DNA of 64,000 bases from Halorubrum alkaliphilum (lineage in GTDB: Archaea; Halobacteriota; Halobacteria; Halobacteriales; Haloferacaceae): the NCBI RefSeq assembly GCF_017873815.1, contig NZ_JAGGKQ010000002.1, positions 1-64,000 on the forward strand. The letters are read 5' to 3'. Of this stretch, positions 49,454 to 59,352 are shown in pieces. Each line of letters begins with the position of its first letter. Within the stretch, counting starts at the first letter, position 1. A program made the position numbers and the translations under genes. The notes under the pieces were generated by a model. That model had not been told where the DNA came from, did not search any database, and was given only the letters and a program-made list of their open reading frames with translations.

Positions 49454-50982
49454 TACTCGAAGCGTTCATCGCGTTCACGTTCGTCGCCGCGCTGGTCGTC
49501 ATGGTCGCGCCCGACGAGTGGGCCGGTAAACTCGCCTTCGGGCTGAGTCTGGCTCCGTTCCTCGGGAGTCTCTACCTGTGGTCGCAGTTCGACGCGGTCG
49601 GGAACGCCCTGACTGGCGGCACCATCGCCTTCGAGAGCCGGATCGAGTGGTTGGAGGTCGGCGGTCGGTCGATCTCGTGGTTCGTCGGACTGGATGGCAT
49701 CAGCCTGCCGCTCGTCGTCCTTACGACGTTCCTCGTGCCGCTGGCGATAGTCAGCGCGTGGACGCCGATTGACACGCGACAGAGCCAGTTCTACGGGCTC
49801 CTGCTGTTCATGGAGGCGAACCTGCTCGGCGTGTTCGCCGCGCTCGACTTCTTCCTCTGGTTCATCTTCTGGGAGGCCGTGCTCGTGCCGATGTACTTCC
49901 TCATCGGCGTCTGGGGTGGTCCGCGCCGGAAGTACGCCGCCATCAAGTTCTTCGTCTACACGAATGCGGCGTCGCTGCTGATGTTCATCGGCTTCATGTC
50001 GCTGACGTTCGCGCTCGGCGACTCGGTTAGCTCGTTCGGACTTCCGGAGATCACGCAGGCCATCGCGGCCGGCGGGCTCGGAACGTGGTTCGGCTTCGAG
50101 GCCGGAACGATCGCAATGGCCGCGTTCCTCGCGATGTTCCTCGGATTCGCGGTGAAGGTCCCGATCGTCCCCGTCCACACGTGGCTACCGGACGCTCACG
50201 TCGAGGCACCGACGCCGGTGTCGGTGTTGCTGGCGGGCGTCCTCCTGAAGATGGGGACGTACGCACTGCTCCGATTCAACTTCACGATGTTACCGGATCA
50301 GGCGTCCGCGCTCGCGATACCGATTGCGGCTATCGCCGTCATCAGTGTTATTTACGGCGCGATGTTGGCGCTGGCACAGAAGGATCTCAAACGCATCGTC
50401 GCGTACTCCTCCGTCTCGTCGATGGGATACGTCATCCTCGGCCTCGTCGTGTTCACCGAGTACGGCGTCGGCGGCGCGACGTTCCAGATGGTCGCACACG
50501 GGCTCATCTCGGGGCTGATGTTCATGGCGGTCGGCGTGATGTACAACGCGACGCACACCCGGATGGTCGGCGACATGTCCGGGATGGCCGATCGGATGCC
50601 GGTCACCGTCGGCATCCTCGTCGCCGGAGCGTTCGGCTACATGGGGCTCCCGCTGATGGCCGGATTCGCCGGTGAGTTCTTCATCTTCGTCGGCGCGTTC
50701 GGCGCGCCGTCGCTACCGTACGCGCCAATCTTCACGGCGCTCGCGATGTTCGGCATCGTCGTCGTCGCCGGCTACCTGCTCGCGGCGATGCAGAAGACGC
50801 TGTTCGGGCCGTTCCGGCTCGAAACCGACTACGAGGTCGGTCGTGCGCCCCTCCACGACGTCGCCCCGCTCGCAGTGCTGCTCGCGGCGATCATCGTGCT
50901 CGGCGTCGCGCCCGACATCTTCTTCGAGATGATCCGTGATGCTGCCGGTCCCGTCGTCGAGGGGGTGAGCGTCGATGTCTGA
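49450..50982 (+). CDS. nuoM: Respiratory complex I subunit M
   Basis: 510 aa from the GTG at 49450, which overlaps the nuoL stop as GTGA; a GTG three codons earlier is an alternative. About fourteen helices. FLWFIFWEAVLVPMYFLIGVWGG carries the conserved Glu, VKVPIVPVHTWLPDAHVEAPTPVSVLLAG the Lys, and LAQKDLKRIVAYSSVSSMGYVILG and FQMVAHGLISGLMFMAVG follow. Second antiporter-like proton channel of the membrane arm. Confidence 0.95.
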   Translation: MILEAFIAFTFVAALVVMVAPDEWAGKLAFGLSLAPFLGSLYLWSQFDAVGNALTGGTIAFESRIEWLEVGGRSISWFVGLDGISLPLVVLTTFLVPLAIVSAWTPIDTRQSQFYGLLLFMEANLLGVFAALDFFLWFIFWEAVLVPMYFLIGVWGGPRRKYAAIKFFVYTNAASLLMFIGFMSLTFALGDSVSSFGLPEITQAIAAGGLGTWFGFEAGTIAMAAFLAMFLGFAVKVPIVPVHTWLPDAHVEAPTPVSVLLAGVLLKMGTYALLRFNFTMLPDQASALAIPIAAIAVISVIYGAMLALAQKDLKRIVAYSSVSSMGYVILGLVVFTEYGVGGATFQMVAHGLISGLMFMAVGVMYNATHTRMVGDMSGMADRMPVTVGILVAGAFGYMGLPLMAGFAGEFFIFVGAFGAPSLPYAPIFTALAMFGIVVVAGYLLAAMQKTLFGPFRLETDYEVGRAPLHDVAPLAVLLAAIIVLGVAPDIFFEMIRDAAGPVVEGVSVDV

Positions 50983-52486
50983 ACACGTCCCGCTCTGGAC
51001 AGCACTGCTGCCGGTGTTGATCCTCGGTGTGACCGGGCTCGCCCTGCTGTTGGTTGATACGATTCGGCCGAACGCTCGCTCGAACACGACGCTATCGGTC
51101 GTGAGTGCGCTCGGCGCGCTCGCATCGCTCGCGGTCACTGTGTGGTTCGTCGCCGAGGGAACGGGTGATGTGAGCACGGGCGGCGCGATCTACCTGTTCG
51201 CTGACGCGATCAAGGTCGACACATTGGCGTTGTTCTTCACCGCCATCTTCGCGTCCGTGACGGCGCTCGTCGTCGTCGCCGCCCACGACTACTTCGACGA
51301 CCACGACAGTCCGGCGGCGTTCTATTCGCTCACCGTCTTCGCGGCGACCGGCATGGCGTTGCTTGCGGTCGCGAACTCGCTTGCGGTCGTGTTCGTCGCT
51401 CTGGAGATGGTGTCGCTGCCGTCGTACGCGTTGGTGGCGTACCTGAAAAAGAACCGCGGCAGCGTCGAGGCCGGGTTGAAGTACTTCCTCATCGGCGCGC
51501 TGTCGTCGGCCATCTTCGTGTTCGGCATCTCGCTGGTGTACGCCGCGACCGGGTCGCTGATCTTCTCGGACGTGGCCGCGGAGATAGAGTCCCTTGAGGG
51601 ACTTGCCGGCGTCGCAGGTATCGGGATCGCGATGATCATCGGCGGCGTCGCGTTCAAGACCGCCTCCGTTCCGTTCCACTTCTGGGCACCGGAGGCGTAC
51701 GAGGGCGCGCCCGCTCCCGTGAGCGCGTTCCTCTCGTCGGCCTCGAAGGCCGCCGGGTTCGTCGTCGCGTTCCGCGTGTTCACCGAGGCGTTCCCCATCG
51801 GCGCGTCGCTGGTGGCGGACGTCAACTGGGTGCTCGCCTTCGGCGTGCTCGCCGCGGTGACGATGACGGTCGGGAACTTCGCGGCCGCCGTTCAGGAGAA
51901 CGTCAAACGGATGCTCGCGTACTCCTCGATTGGTCACGCAGGCTACGCGCTGATCGGTCTCGGCGCACTCTCCGGGAGCGCGGCCGGCGATAGCGCCGTG
52001 ATGGGTGCGGCAATGGCTCATCTGTTAGTGTACGGGTTCATGAACACCGGCGCGTTCCTGTTCGTCGCGATGGCCGAGCGCTGGGGCGTCGGCCGGACGT
52101 TCGAGGACTACGCCGGCCTCGCGCGGCGCGCGCCGATCGCGTGTACCGCGATGGCCGTGTTCATGTTCTCGTTGGCCGGGCTTCCGCCGTTTGCCGGGTT
52201 CTTCTCGAAGTACGTCCTGTTCATGGGCGCGATCGACAACGGCTTCGTCTGGCTGGCGGCGGTCGGCGCGATCAACAGCGTGATCTCGTTGTACTACTAC
52301 AGTCGCGTGGTGAAGGCGATGTTCCTCGACGACCCCGAGTCGTCGAGTACGCTCGATACGGTCGACAGCCGGCCGACGGCACTGTACGCCGCAGTCGTCT
52401 TCGCCGCCGTCGCGACGCTCCTGCTGTTGCCCGGATTCGGCCCCGTCATCGAGACGGCCGAGGCCGCGGCCTCCGCGCTGTTCTGA
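50975..52486 (+). CDS. nuoN: Respiratory complex I subunit N
   Basis: 503 aa, 8-bp overlap with nuoM. Third antiporter-like channel, about fourteen helices. VFVALEMVSLPSYALVAYLKKNRGSVEAGLKYFLIGA, KTASVPFHFWAPEAYEGAPAPVSAFLSSASKAAGF and QENVKRMLAYSSIGHAGYALIG (each seen in pieces) are the signature loops. Last gene of the operon. No nuoE, F or G follows, so the complex lacks an NADH-oxidising module. Confidence 0.95.
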   Translation: MSEHVPLWTALLPVLILGVTGLALLLVDTIRPNARSNTTLSVVSALGALASLAVTVWFVAEGTGDVSTGGAIYLFADAIKVDTLALFFTAIFASVTALVVVAAHDYFDDHDSPAAFYSLTVFAATGMALLAVANSLAVVFVALEMVSLPSYALVAYLKKNRGSVEAGLKYFLIGALSSAIFVFGISLVYAATGSLIFSDVAAEIESLEGLAGVAGIGIAMIIGGVAFKTASVPFHFWAPEAYEGAPAPVSAFLSSASKAAGFVVAFRVFTEAFPIGASLVADVNWVLAFGVLAAVTMTVGNFAAAVQENVKRMLAYSSIGHAGYALIGLGALSGSAAGDSAVMGAAMAHLLVYGFMNTGAFLFVAMAERWGVGRTFEDYAGLARRAPIACTAMAVFMFSLAGLPPFAGFFSKYVLFMGAIDNGFVWLAAVGAINSVISLYYYSRVVKAMFLDDPESSSTLDTVDSRPTALYAAVVFAAVATLLLLPGFGPVIETAEAAASALF

Positions 52487-52569
52487 GCGCGGTCCGTCAC
52501 TGGCTCTTCGGATCCGCGTTCTTTCACCGACATCCGCAGGTATTATTCTCGCCGTCCCGTACCGGGAAC

Positions 52570-52839
52570 ATGAGCAGTCGGCAGTATCGCTGTCTGAACT
52601 GCCTCGAACACACGGTCACCCGCAGCTTCGACGCGTCTCATCTCTCGGTGACGTGTCCGACCTGTGGTTCCTTCGAGCGGTTCGTCAACGAGGACGTGTA
52701 CCAGCAGTACGAGACGTTCGAGGAGTCTCCGCCGACGGAGATCGACTGGGACCGGTTGGACCGGATGGAGAAGTTTCTGGTCTGTGAGCGACTCGTCAGG
52801 TCCACGAAAACGCTCGCCGATTTCGAGATAGTGGAGTGA
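52570..52839 (+). CDS. Small zinc-ribbon protein (DUF7836-like)
   Basis: 89 aa from the ATG at 52570. The N-terminal half is a zinc ribbon with Cys8/Cys11 (YRCLNCLEH) and Cys29/Cys32 (VTCPTCGSF). The C-terminal half is acidic and helical (WDRLDRMEKFLVCERLV). Conserved in haloarchaea, function unknown. It follows nuoN by 83 bp but has its own spacer, with TATTATTC near 52540 as a possible promoter. Confidence 0.7.
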   Translation: MSSRQYRCLNCLEHTVTRSFDASHLSVTCPTCGSFERFVNEDVYQQYETFEESPPTEIDWDRLDRMEKFLVCERLVRSTKTLADFEIVE

Positions 52840-52865
52840 ACGAGGCGTATGGAGCGACGCGTGTC

Positions 52866-53096
52866 TCAGCGAGCGTACAGCGGGCCGCCGACGAGCGAGG
52901 CGAGCGAAACGGCGTTCGCGGGCGTGACCGCGACGTAGGGGTGGTTGACGGGCCCGAACACGTCGACGACGCGGCCGACGTTCGAGAGCGACTCGTTCAC
53001 GACTCCCGCGCCGATCTCGGGAGGAGCTTTCCCGGCCTCCCCGCGAGCGATCGCGAGTCCGCCGGCAGTACGGACGACGGTTCCGACGCGGCGCAT
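52866..53096 (-). CDS. gar1: H/ACA RNP protein Gar1
   Basis: 76 aa from the ATG at 53096; an ATG two codons upstream is also possible. A small β-barrel protein: MRRVGTVVRTAGGLAIARG, PPEIGAGVVNESLSNVGRVVDVFGPVNHPYVAV in pieces. Gar1 binds the catalytic domain of Cbf5 and controls substrate loading and release. It lies 2 bp after srp19 on the same strand; this two-gene unit of srp19 and gar1 is a common archaeal linkage. Confidence 0.88.
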   Translation of the reverse strand: MRRVGTVVRTAGGLAIARGEAGKAPPEIGAGVVNESLSNVGRVVDVFGPVNHPYVAVTPANAVSLASLVGGPLYAR

Positions 53097-53098
53097 CG

Positions 53099-53377
53099 TC
53101 ACTCCCGTAAGATCCCGATGTAGGCTGCGGCTGCCTGTACGAGATCGTTTTTCGAGGTGTCCTCGGTTCCTTGAACGACTACCGCTCCACGCGGTTCATA
53201 CTCCCGCGAGTACGTCTTTTCGCGTTCGATCACCGCGTCGTAGCCGACCTGCTGGACCGCCTTGGCGATCTCGTCGACGGTTGGCTCCTCGACCGCGAGG
53301 TCCATCGGAACGCGACGACCCTCCGACCGCGAGCGGTCGGCGTCGAAGTACGCGGGATACACGACGTTCTCGACCAT
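53099..53377 (-). CDS. srp19: Signal recognition particle protein SRP19
   Basis: 92 aa. [20 protein letters not shown] is the RNA-binding start of SRP19, followed by [36 protein letters not shown] in pieces. It binds helices 6 and 8 of SRP RNA and prepares it for SRP54. The SRP RNA itself is in this window at 40363-40658. It is followed by gar1 with a 2-bp gap. Confidence 0.92.
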   Translation of the reverse strand: MVENVVYPAYFDADRSRSEGRRVPMDLAVEEPTVDEIAKAVQQVGYDAVIEREKTYSREYEPRGAVVVQGTEDTSKNDLVQAAAAYIGILRE

Positions 53378-53446
53378 ACGGGAACGGCGAGCGGACGGGG
53401 TAAGGTCGTTTCGACTCCGGTCGACGGATCTCGATCGTGTCGTCGC

Positions 53447-55513
53447 CTACCCGGTTCCGAACTCGAACCGCGCGCCCCCGTCCTCTCCGGTCGTCGCCCG
53501 GATCGTCCATCCGTGCGCTTCGGCGATCCGTTCGACGATCGCGAGTCCGAGCCCCGTTCCGTCCTCGTCGGTGGTGAACCCGGTCTCGAATATCCGGTCC
53601 GCGTCCTCGGGAAGTCCGTGACCGTCGTCCTCGACGTAGAATCCCTCAGTGTCGCCGTCGCGGAGCGTCGTGCCGCCGACTCGAACGGTGAGCACCGCGT
53701 CCGACTCCGCGGCAGTGGTATGGTTCGAACCCTCCGCGGAGTGTTCGTCATCACGAGAGACAGTGTCGCTGTCTCTCGAACGACCGTGTTCCACACTGTC
53801 GCCGGGCTCCGCCCGGCTGCTAGTCGAGCCGTGCTCGACACTGTCGTCGGACTTCGTCCGACTGCTTGTGGAATGGTTCGAAAACTCCGCGGAGTTTTCG
53901 TCATCACGAGAGACGGCGTCGCCGTCTCTCGAACGACCGTGTTCCACGCTGTTCCGAAACAGGTTCTCGAGCAGTTCCCTGGCCCGAGTCGGGTTCGCGT
54001 CGAGTTCCACGTCGTCCTCGACGAGGAGTCTCGCGTCGGATGTGTCGACGCTCGCCCACGCCTCCCGTGCGAGCGAGTCGAGAGACACGGACTCGATGTC
54101 GCCGACGACCTCGCCCTCTCGGGCGAGCGAGAGGAGATCCTCGACGAGCCGGTCCATTCGCGTCAACGCCTCGTCGACCCGTTCGAGGTGGTCGAGATCA
54201 CTGGTCTCACGGGCCAGATCGACGTATCCCTCGGCGACAGATAAGGGGTTTCGGAGGTCGTGTGATACGATCGAGGAGAACTGTTCGAGCCGCTCGTTCT
54301 GTCGGCGGAGCGTGGCCTCGCGCTCACGACGTGCCGTAACGTCGGTGTATATCGCGTAGCCGGAGACGTTCTCCGCGTCGAGGTGGATGGGAATGACGTG
54401 GAGGATGAAATGGCGCTCGCCGTCGGCAGTTTCGCGAGTGACTTCCCGCCGAACGTTCTCGCCGCGTCGGAGCTTGGCGTTGAGCTCCTCGGCCTCGGAA
54501 CGGGACTCGACCTCGTCGGGAACCATGTACTCGTCGATCGATTCGCCGACGATCGATTCGGGGTCGTATCCGAACGTCTCCTCGAACGCGGAGTTGACGC
54601 GCCGGAAGCGCGGTTCTCCATCGATGTCGTCGTACGCGACCGCAGGGTCGGGGACGTTCTCGAACAGCGCGAGGAGTCGGTCGCGTTCGGCGCGGAGCTC
54701 GTCGTCTGTGCGGATCCGGTCGAGCGTCTCCTCGAGGTGTGATGCGAGCAGTTCCACGAGCCGACCGTCCTCGTCGGCGAACCCGCCCGGGTCGTCGGTG
54801 GAGATCTGTAGCACCGTGTCGTCGTCGACCGGTACGGTGATGTGGTGTCCGTTCGACTCGTCTCCCCGTCGCGGGGTGACGATCGGTTCGCCCCGTTCGA
54901 TGACGGTTCCGGCGGATCCACGGCCCGCTCTGACCCGCTGGCACTCGTCGAGAGCCACGTCCGCGGAGACGGCGACCGGCTCGATCCATCCGTCCTCCGA
55001 CACGCCGATGACGACGTCGTACTCCGGGAACACCTCGTCGGCGACGGCGACGGTGGTTCGATAGGCCGTGTCGACGTCCCGGACGGTCGCGAGACGGGTC
55101 GCGCCGGAGCCCAACCGCTCGATGCGTGACGGCGCTGACGACGGCGACGTCCGAACCGGATCGGCGTCGGTCCGGGTCGACAGCCACTCGACCTGCGTCT
55201 CGACCCCGTCCGGGTCCGTTGCGATGGAGTCGACGAGCGGGTGAGCCGCGACCGGCTGCGTCGGATCGTCAACGAGCGCGACCACCGGGAGCGTCGGGTT
55301 GGTTTCCCGAACTCGGTCCAAAGCTGCCGGCTCCATAACGACGAACGCGTCGGCCTCGGAGGGGTCGATCGGCTCGGCCCGTTCGGTTCGGAACCCGTCC
55401 GGAAACGGCTCTTCCGGGGACGAGACGCCGGCTGCCACTGACGACCACGCGACCGCCGATCCGTCCGGGTCGACGGCGACGACGGTTCGCTCGTCCGGAG
55501 ACGCGTGATCCAC
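53447..55513 (-). CDS. GAF/PAS sensor histidine kinase with a repeat insertion in the ATPase domain
   Basis: 688 aa from the GTG at 55513. GTTTATATTC ~30 bp upstream is the TATA box; the longer frame to 55636 runs back through it. Order: a receiver-like N-terminal domain (1-110), GAF (about 155-285), PAS (about 290-405), HisKA with His418 in [10 protein letters not shown], and HATPase (about 510-688) with [17 protein letters not shown] and [12 protein letters not shown]. About 80 residues of Ser/Asp/His-rich repeats ([20 protein letters not shown] type) sit between the N box and the next β-strand, where kinases normally have a short loop. Divergent from alaS. Confidence 0.85.
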   Translation of the reverse strand: MDHASPDERTVVAVDPDGSAVAWSSVAAGVSSPEEPFPDGFRTERAEPIDPSEADAFVVMEPAALDRVRETNPTLPVVALVDDPTQPVAAHPLVDSIATDPDGVETQVEWLSTRTDADPVRTSPSSAPSRIERLGSGATRLATVRDVDTAYRTTVAVADEVFPEYDVVIGVSEDGWIEPVAVSADVALDECQRVRAGRGSAGTVIERGEPIVTPRRGDESNGHHITVPVDDDTVLQISTDDPGGFADEDGRLVELLASHLEETLDRIRTDDELRAERDRLLALFENVPDPAVAYDDIDGEPRFRRVNSAFEETFGYDPESIVGESIDEYMVPDEVESRSEAEELNAKLRRGENVRREVTRETADGERHFILHVIPIHLDAENVSGYAIYTDVTARREREATLRRQNERLEQFSSIVSHDLRNPLSVAEGYVDLARETSDLDHLERVDEALTRMDRLVEDLLSLAREGEVVGDIESVSLDSLAREAWASVDTSDARLLVEDDVELDANPTRARELLENLFRNSVEHGRSRDGDAVSRDDENSAEFSNHSTSSRTKSDDSVEHGSTSSRAEPGDSVEHGRSRDSDTVSRDDEHSAEGSNHTTAAESDAVLTVRVGGTTLRDGDTEGFYVEDDGHGLPEDADRIFETGFTTDEDGTGLGLAIVERIAEAHGWTIRATTGEDGGARFEFGTG
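53720..53947. repeat. Hairpin array: two 75-bp repeats and two smaller palindromes inside the kinase gene
   Basis: 75-bp units lie at 53720-53794 and 53873-53947, differing at six positions. Each has two palindromes (GAAAACTCC/GGAGTTTTC type and GAGAGACGG/CCGTCTCTC type). Between them are CCGGGC-TCC-GCCCGG, GTCGAGC-CGT-GCTCGAC and TCGGAC-TTC-GTCCGA. Several differences between copies are paired across the stems. The whole array is in frame with the kinase. Confidence 0.85.
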
Positions 55514-55537
55514 GATACCAACGGATACCCCGGTTTT

Positions 55538-55549
55538 GAATATAAACGT
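55538..55549 (-). promoter_or_regulatory. TATA box of the kinase gene
   Basis: The minus strand reads GTTTATATTC. It is ~30 bp before the GTG at 55513 and decides that start over the longer open frame. Confidence 0.5.
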
Positions 55550-55652
55550 TCCCACCGACTTCGCCGAGCCCGTTCGGGGGTCGACACGGACGCTCCCGGC
55601 GGGTGGGCACACCCCGGAACCCTTTTGGAGCAACACGGGTCAGAACATGGTA

Positions 55653-58430
55653 ATGAGCGATCTCGAAGCGGAGTACCGTCTCGATTATTTCGAGGAGGAA
55701 GGGTTCGTCCGCACGGAGTGTGACTCCTGTGGAGCACACTTCTGGAGCCGCGATCACGACCGCGATCTGTGCGGCGAGCCGCCGTGTGCGGACTATAGCT
55801 TCATCGACGATCCGGGCTTTCCGGAGGAGCACACCCTCTCGGAGATGCGAGAGGCGTTCCTCTCCTTCTTCGAGGCGAACGACCACGAACGGATCGAGCC
55901 GTATCCGGTCGCGGCGAACCGCTGGCGCGACGACGTGCTGTTAACGCAGGCGTCGATCTACGACTTCCAGCCGCTCGTCACGAGCGGGAAGACGCCGCCG
56001 CCGGCGAATCCTCTCACCATCTCTCAGCCCTGTATCCGGATGCAGGACATCGACAACGTCGGCAAGACCGGTCGGCACACGATGGCGTTCGAGATGATGG
56101 CCCACCACGCGTTCAACACGCGCGAGGACGCCGAGGAGGAGTACGCCTACGAGGGGGAGGTGTACTGGAAAGACGAGACGGTACAGTACTGTGACGAGCT
56201 GTTCGAGAGCCTCGGTGCCGATCTGGAGGAGATAACTTATATTGAGGACCCGTGGGTCGGCGGCGGCAACGCGGGTCCCGCCATCGAGGTCATTTATAAA
56301 GGAGCCGAGCTGGCGACGCTCGTCTTCATGTGTATGGAACGGGATCCAGACGGGGAGTACGAGATGAAGGACGGCAACACGTACTCGTTCATGGACACGT
56401 ACATCGTCGACACCGGCTACGGGCTGGAGCGATGGACGTGGATGAGCCAGGGGACGGCGACGGTGTACGAGGCCATCTATCCCGACGCCATCGACTTCCT
56501 AAAGGAGAACGCCGGCATCGAGCACACGGAGGAGGAGCGCGAGCTCATCCATCGCGCCGCGAAGCTCTCCGGGCGACTCGACATCGACGACGTCGACGAC
56601 GTGGAGGCGGCCCGCGGCGACATCGCCGAGAAGCTCGGCGTCGACGTCGAGGCGCTCCGGGAACTCGTTGAGCCGCTGGAGTCGATCTACGCGATCGCAG
56701 ACCACTCGCGCACGCTGGCGTACATGTTCGGCGACGGGATCGTCCCTTCGAACGTGGGGACCGGCTACCTCGCGCGGATGGTGCTTCGCCGGACGAAACG
56801 GCTCGTGGACGAGGTCGGGGTCGACGCGCCGCTCGACGAGCTCGTCGACATGCAGGCCGACCGACTCGGCTACGAGAACCGCGACACGATCCGCGAGATC
56901 GTCCGCACCGAGGAGCGGAAGTACCGGGAGACGCTCGAACGTGGCTCCCGAAAGGTCGAGGCGCTCGCCGACGAGTACGCAGGTACCGGCGAACCGATCC
57001 CGACGACCGAACTGTTGGAGCTGTACGACTCCCACGGGATCCAGCCGGACATGGTCGCCGACATCGCCGTGGAGCGTGGCGCGAGCGTCGACGTGCCGGA
57101 CGACTTCTACGCGCTGGTCGCCGACCGCCACGAGGAGGCCGATGCCGACGCCGAGAGCGACGACCGCGACGACCGCCTCGGCGACCTCCCGGAGACGGAG
57201 AAGCTGTTCTACGACGAGCAGGGACGAACCGAGTTCGAGGCGGTCGTCCTCGACGTGTTCGACCGCGAGGACGGCTACGACGTCGTGTTGGACCAGACGA
57301 TGTTCTACCCCGAGGGCGGCGGACAGCCGGCCGACCGGGGACAGCTCACCGTCGGCGAAACGACGGTCGACGTCTCGGACGTACAGGAGGTCGACGGCGT
57401 CGTCCTCCATCACGCGGACGCGGACCCCGGAAAGGGGGAGTTCGTCCGCGGACAGGTCGACGGGGAGCGGCGGGAGCGGCTGCGGGCCCACCACACGGCG
57501 ACGCACCTGATCGGACACGCGGCCCGCGAGGTGCTCGGCGATCACGTGCGACAGGCGGGCGCACAGAAGGGGCTCGACTCCTCGCGGCTCGATGTGCGTC
57601 ACTTTGAGCGGATCTCTCGGGAAGAAGTCAAAGCGATCGAACGCGTTGCCAACGAGCTGGTCCGCGAGAACCTCTCGGTTCGTCAGGAGTGGCCACACCG
57701 CCACGAGGCCGAGGCGGAACACGGCTTCGACCTGTACCAAGGTGGGGTACCGCCGGGAACCAACGTCCGGCTGATCCACGTCGGCGACGCCGACATCCAG
57801 GCGTGTGCCGGCACCCACGTCGACCGAACTGGCGACATCGGCGCGGTGAAAGTGCTGAAAACGGAGCCGGTACAGGACGGTGTCGAGCGTATCGTCTTCG
57901 CCGCCGGTGAGGCCGCAGTCGAGGCGACACAGCGCACGGAGGACGCGTTGTACGACGCCGCGGACGCGCTCGACGTCGACCCGCTCGACGTCCCGGAGAC
58001 CGCTGAGCGGTTCTTCGAGGAGTGGAAAGCACGCGGGAAGGAAGTCGAGTCACTGAAAGCCGAACTCGCGGAGGCGCGAGCCGCCGGCGGCACCGACGCC
58101 GAGACGGTCGACATCGACGGGTTTACCGCCGTGATACAGCGTGTCGACGGCGACGCCGACGAGCTTCGTGCGACGGCTAACGCCCACGTCGAAGACGGTT
58201 CGGTCGCAGTGGTCGGCAGCGGAGCGAACGGCTCTGCCAGCTTCGTCGTCGGGGTGCCGGAAGAAGTCGGGGTCAACGCCGGGCAGGTCGTTTCCGAGCT
58301 TGCCGGTCGCGTCGGCGGGGGCGGCGGCGGCCCGCCGGACTTCGCGCAGGGTGGCGGGCCGGACGTCGACGCGCTCGACGAGGCGCTCGACGACGCACCG
58401 GACGTGTTGCGGACGCTTCTGGAGGCGTGA
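55653..58430 (+). CDS. alaS: Alanyl-tRNA synthetase, archaeal type
   Basis: 925 aa from the ATG at 55653; an ATG two codons earlier is possible. Class II enzyme: an N-terminal zinc-like segment [11 protein letters not shown], motif 1-2 region [24 protein letters not shown], motif 3 near [16 protein letters not shown], the editing domain with [17 protein letters not shown] and [13 protein letters not shown] (zinc/editing site), and a C-terminal coiled/DHHA1-like domain ending in a Gly-rich [15 protein letters not shown]. Length and the N-terminal extension match archaeal AlaRS. Confidence 0.96.
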   Translation: MSDLEAEYRLDYFEEEGFVRTECDSCGAHFWSRDHDRDLCGEPPCADYSFIDDPGFPEEHTLSEMREAFLSFFEANDHERIEPYPVAANRWRDDVLLTQASIYDFQPLVTSGKTPPPANPLTISQPCIRMQDIDNVGKTGRHTMAFEMMAHHAFNTREDAEEEYAYEGEVYWKDETVQYCDELFESLGADLEEITYIEDPWVGGGNAGPAIEVIYKGAELATLVFMCMERDPDGEYEMKDGNTYSFMDTYIVDTGYGLERWTWMSQGTATVYEAIYPDAIDFLKENAGIEHTEEERELIHRAAKLSGRLDIDDVDDVEAARGDIAEKLGVDVEALRELVEPLESIYAIADHSRTLAYMFGDGIVPSNVGTGYLARMVLRRTKRLVDEVGVDAPLDELVDMQADRLGYENRDTIREIVRTEERKYRETLERGSRKVEALADEYAGTGEPIPTTELLELYDSHGIQPDMVADIAVERGASVDVPDDFYALVADRHEEADADAESDDRDDRLGDLPETEKLFYDEQGRTEFEAVVLDVFDREDGYDVVLDQTMFYPEGGGQPADRGQLTVGETTVDVSDVQEVDGVVLHHADADPGKGEFVRGQVDGERRERLRAHHTATHLIGHAAREVLGDHVRQAGAQKGLDSSRLDVRHFERISREEVKAIERVANELVRENLSVRQEWPHRHEAEAEHGFDLYQGGVPPGTNVRLIHVGDADIQACAGTHVDRTGDIGAVKVLKTEPVQDGVERIVFAAGEAAVEATQRTEDALYDAADALDVDPLDVPETAERFFEEWKARGKEVESLKAELAEARAAGGTDAETVDIDGFTAVIQRVDGDADELRATANAHVEDGSVAVVGSGANGSASFVVGVPEEVGVNAGQVVSELAGRVGGGGGGPPDFAQGGGPDVDALDEALDDAPDVLRTLLEA

Positions 58431-58440
58431 CTCGATAGCC

Positions 58441-59241
58441 GTGGCCCGCGCGACCAACGACGGCGTCTCGATTCGATACGAGATCGACGAGGGGCGCTCG
58501 GTCGACGATGAAGCGGTCGTGTTCTGTGGCGACGTCGGACTCGGCCCGTGGCAGTTCGGCTGGCAGCACGCGGCGCTTGCGGGTCCACACACGGTACTCA
58601 CACCGGAGACGCGCGGGATCGGGGAGTCCGACGCGCCCCCGGGACCGTACACGGTCGAGGCGCTCGCGAGCGACCTCGACGCGGTCTGTGCGGCCGAGGG
58701 GATCCGGAACGCCCACCTCGTCGGCTACGGGCTGGGCGGCACGGTCGCGCTCGCGTACGGGATGGCCTCCTCACGGCCGGCGAGTCTGACGCTTCTCGGG
58801 ACGCCACCCGCGGGCGACGCGTACAACCCCGACGGCGTCTGGGCCGACCCGAACGACCCGGACGCGGTGGAGGGGTCGCTGAACGGGCTGCTCTCGGTCG
58901 ACTTCCGCGAGGCGCACCCGGACGCGCTATCACGGATCGCGGAGTGGCGCGTCGCGGAGGACGCCGGCCGCGAGGTGTACGAGGCACACCGCGCGGCGGT
59001 TGAGGGGTTCGATCTGGCCGACGCGCTCTTCGAGGTCACGACGCCGGCGCTCGTCGTCCACGGGACCGACGACACGGTCTGTCCGGTCACGGCCGGCGAG
59101 ACGCTCGCTGAGGGGCTCCCGCGCGGCGAGTTCCACGCCGTCGAGGGTGCTCGACATCTCGTTGGTGTCGAAGCGTCGGCCGCGGTCAACGACCTCGTAA
59201 CCGGGTGGCTCGCGGCACAGACGACGGATCCGTCGGCCTGA
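58441..59241 (+). CDS. Alpha/beta hydrolase-fold protein without the nucleophile Ser
   Basis: 266 aa from the GTG at 58441, 10 bp after alaS. The fold is clear: FCGDVGLGPWQFGWQ at the oxyanion region, LTPETRGIGESDAPPGPYTVEALASDL, the nucleophile elbow at 95-100, HGTDDTVCPV with the acid Asp, and GARHLVG with the catalytic His. At the elbow the sequence is GYGLGG, so the nucleophile position (97) is Gly (codon GGG), where hydrolases have Ser. It may be inactive, use another residue or have a binding role. Its neighbours give no hint. Confidence 0.78.
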   Translation: MARATNDGVSIRYEIDEGRSVDDEAVVFCGDVGLGPWQFGWQHAALAGPHTVLTPETRGIGESDAPPGPYTVEALASDLDAVCAAEGIRNAHLVGYGLGGTVALAYGMASSRPASLTLLGTPPAGDAYNPDGVWADPNDPDAVEGSLNGLLSVDFREAHPDALSRIAEWRVAEDAGREVYEAHRAAVEGFDLADALFEVTTPALVVHGTDDTVCPVTAGETLAEGLPRGEFHAVEGARHLVGVEASAAVNDLVTGWLAAQTTDPSA

Positions 59242-59352
59242 CGGCGACTGGGGATCCCGGCCCACTCCGAGCGTCGACTGCCCTCGTCGCCGACACCGGA
59301 GGAACTCCGCATCGACGCAACCGCTTTGAGTCGCTCGCGCGTTCAATACCGT

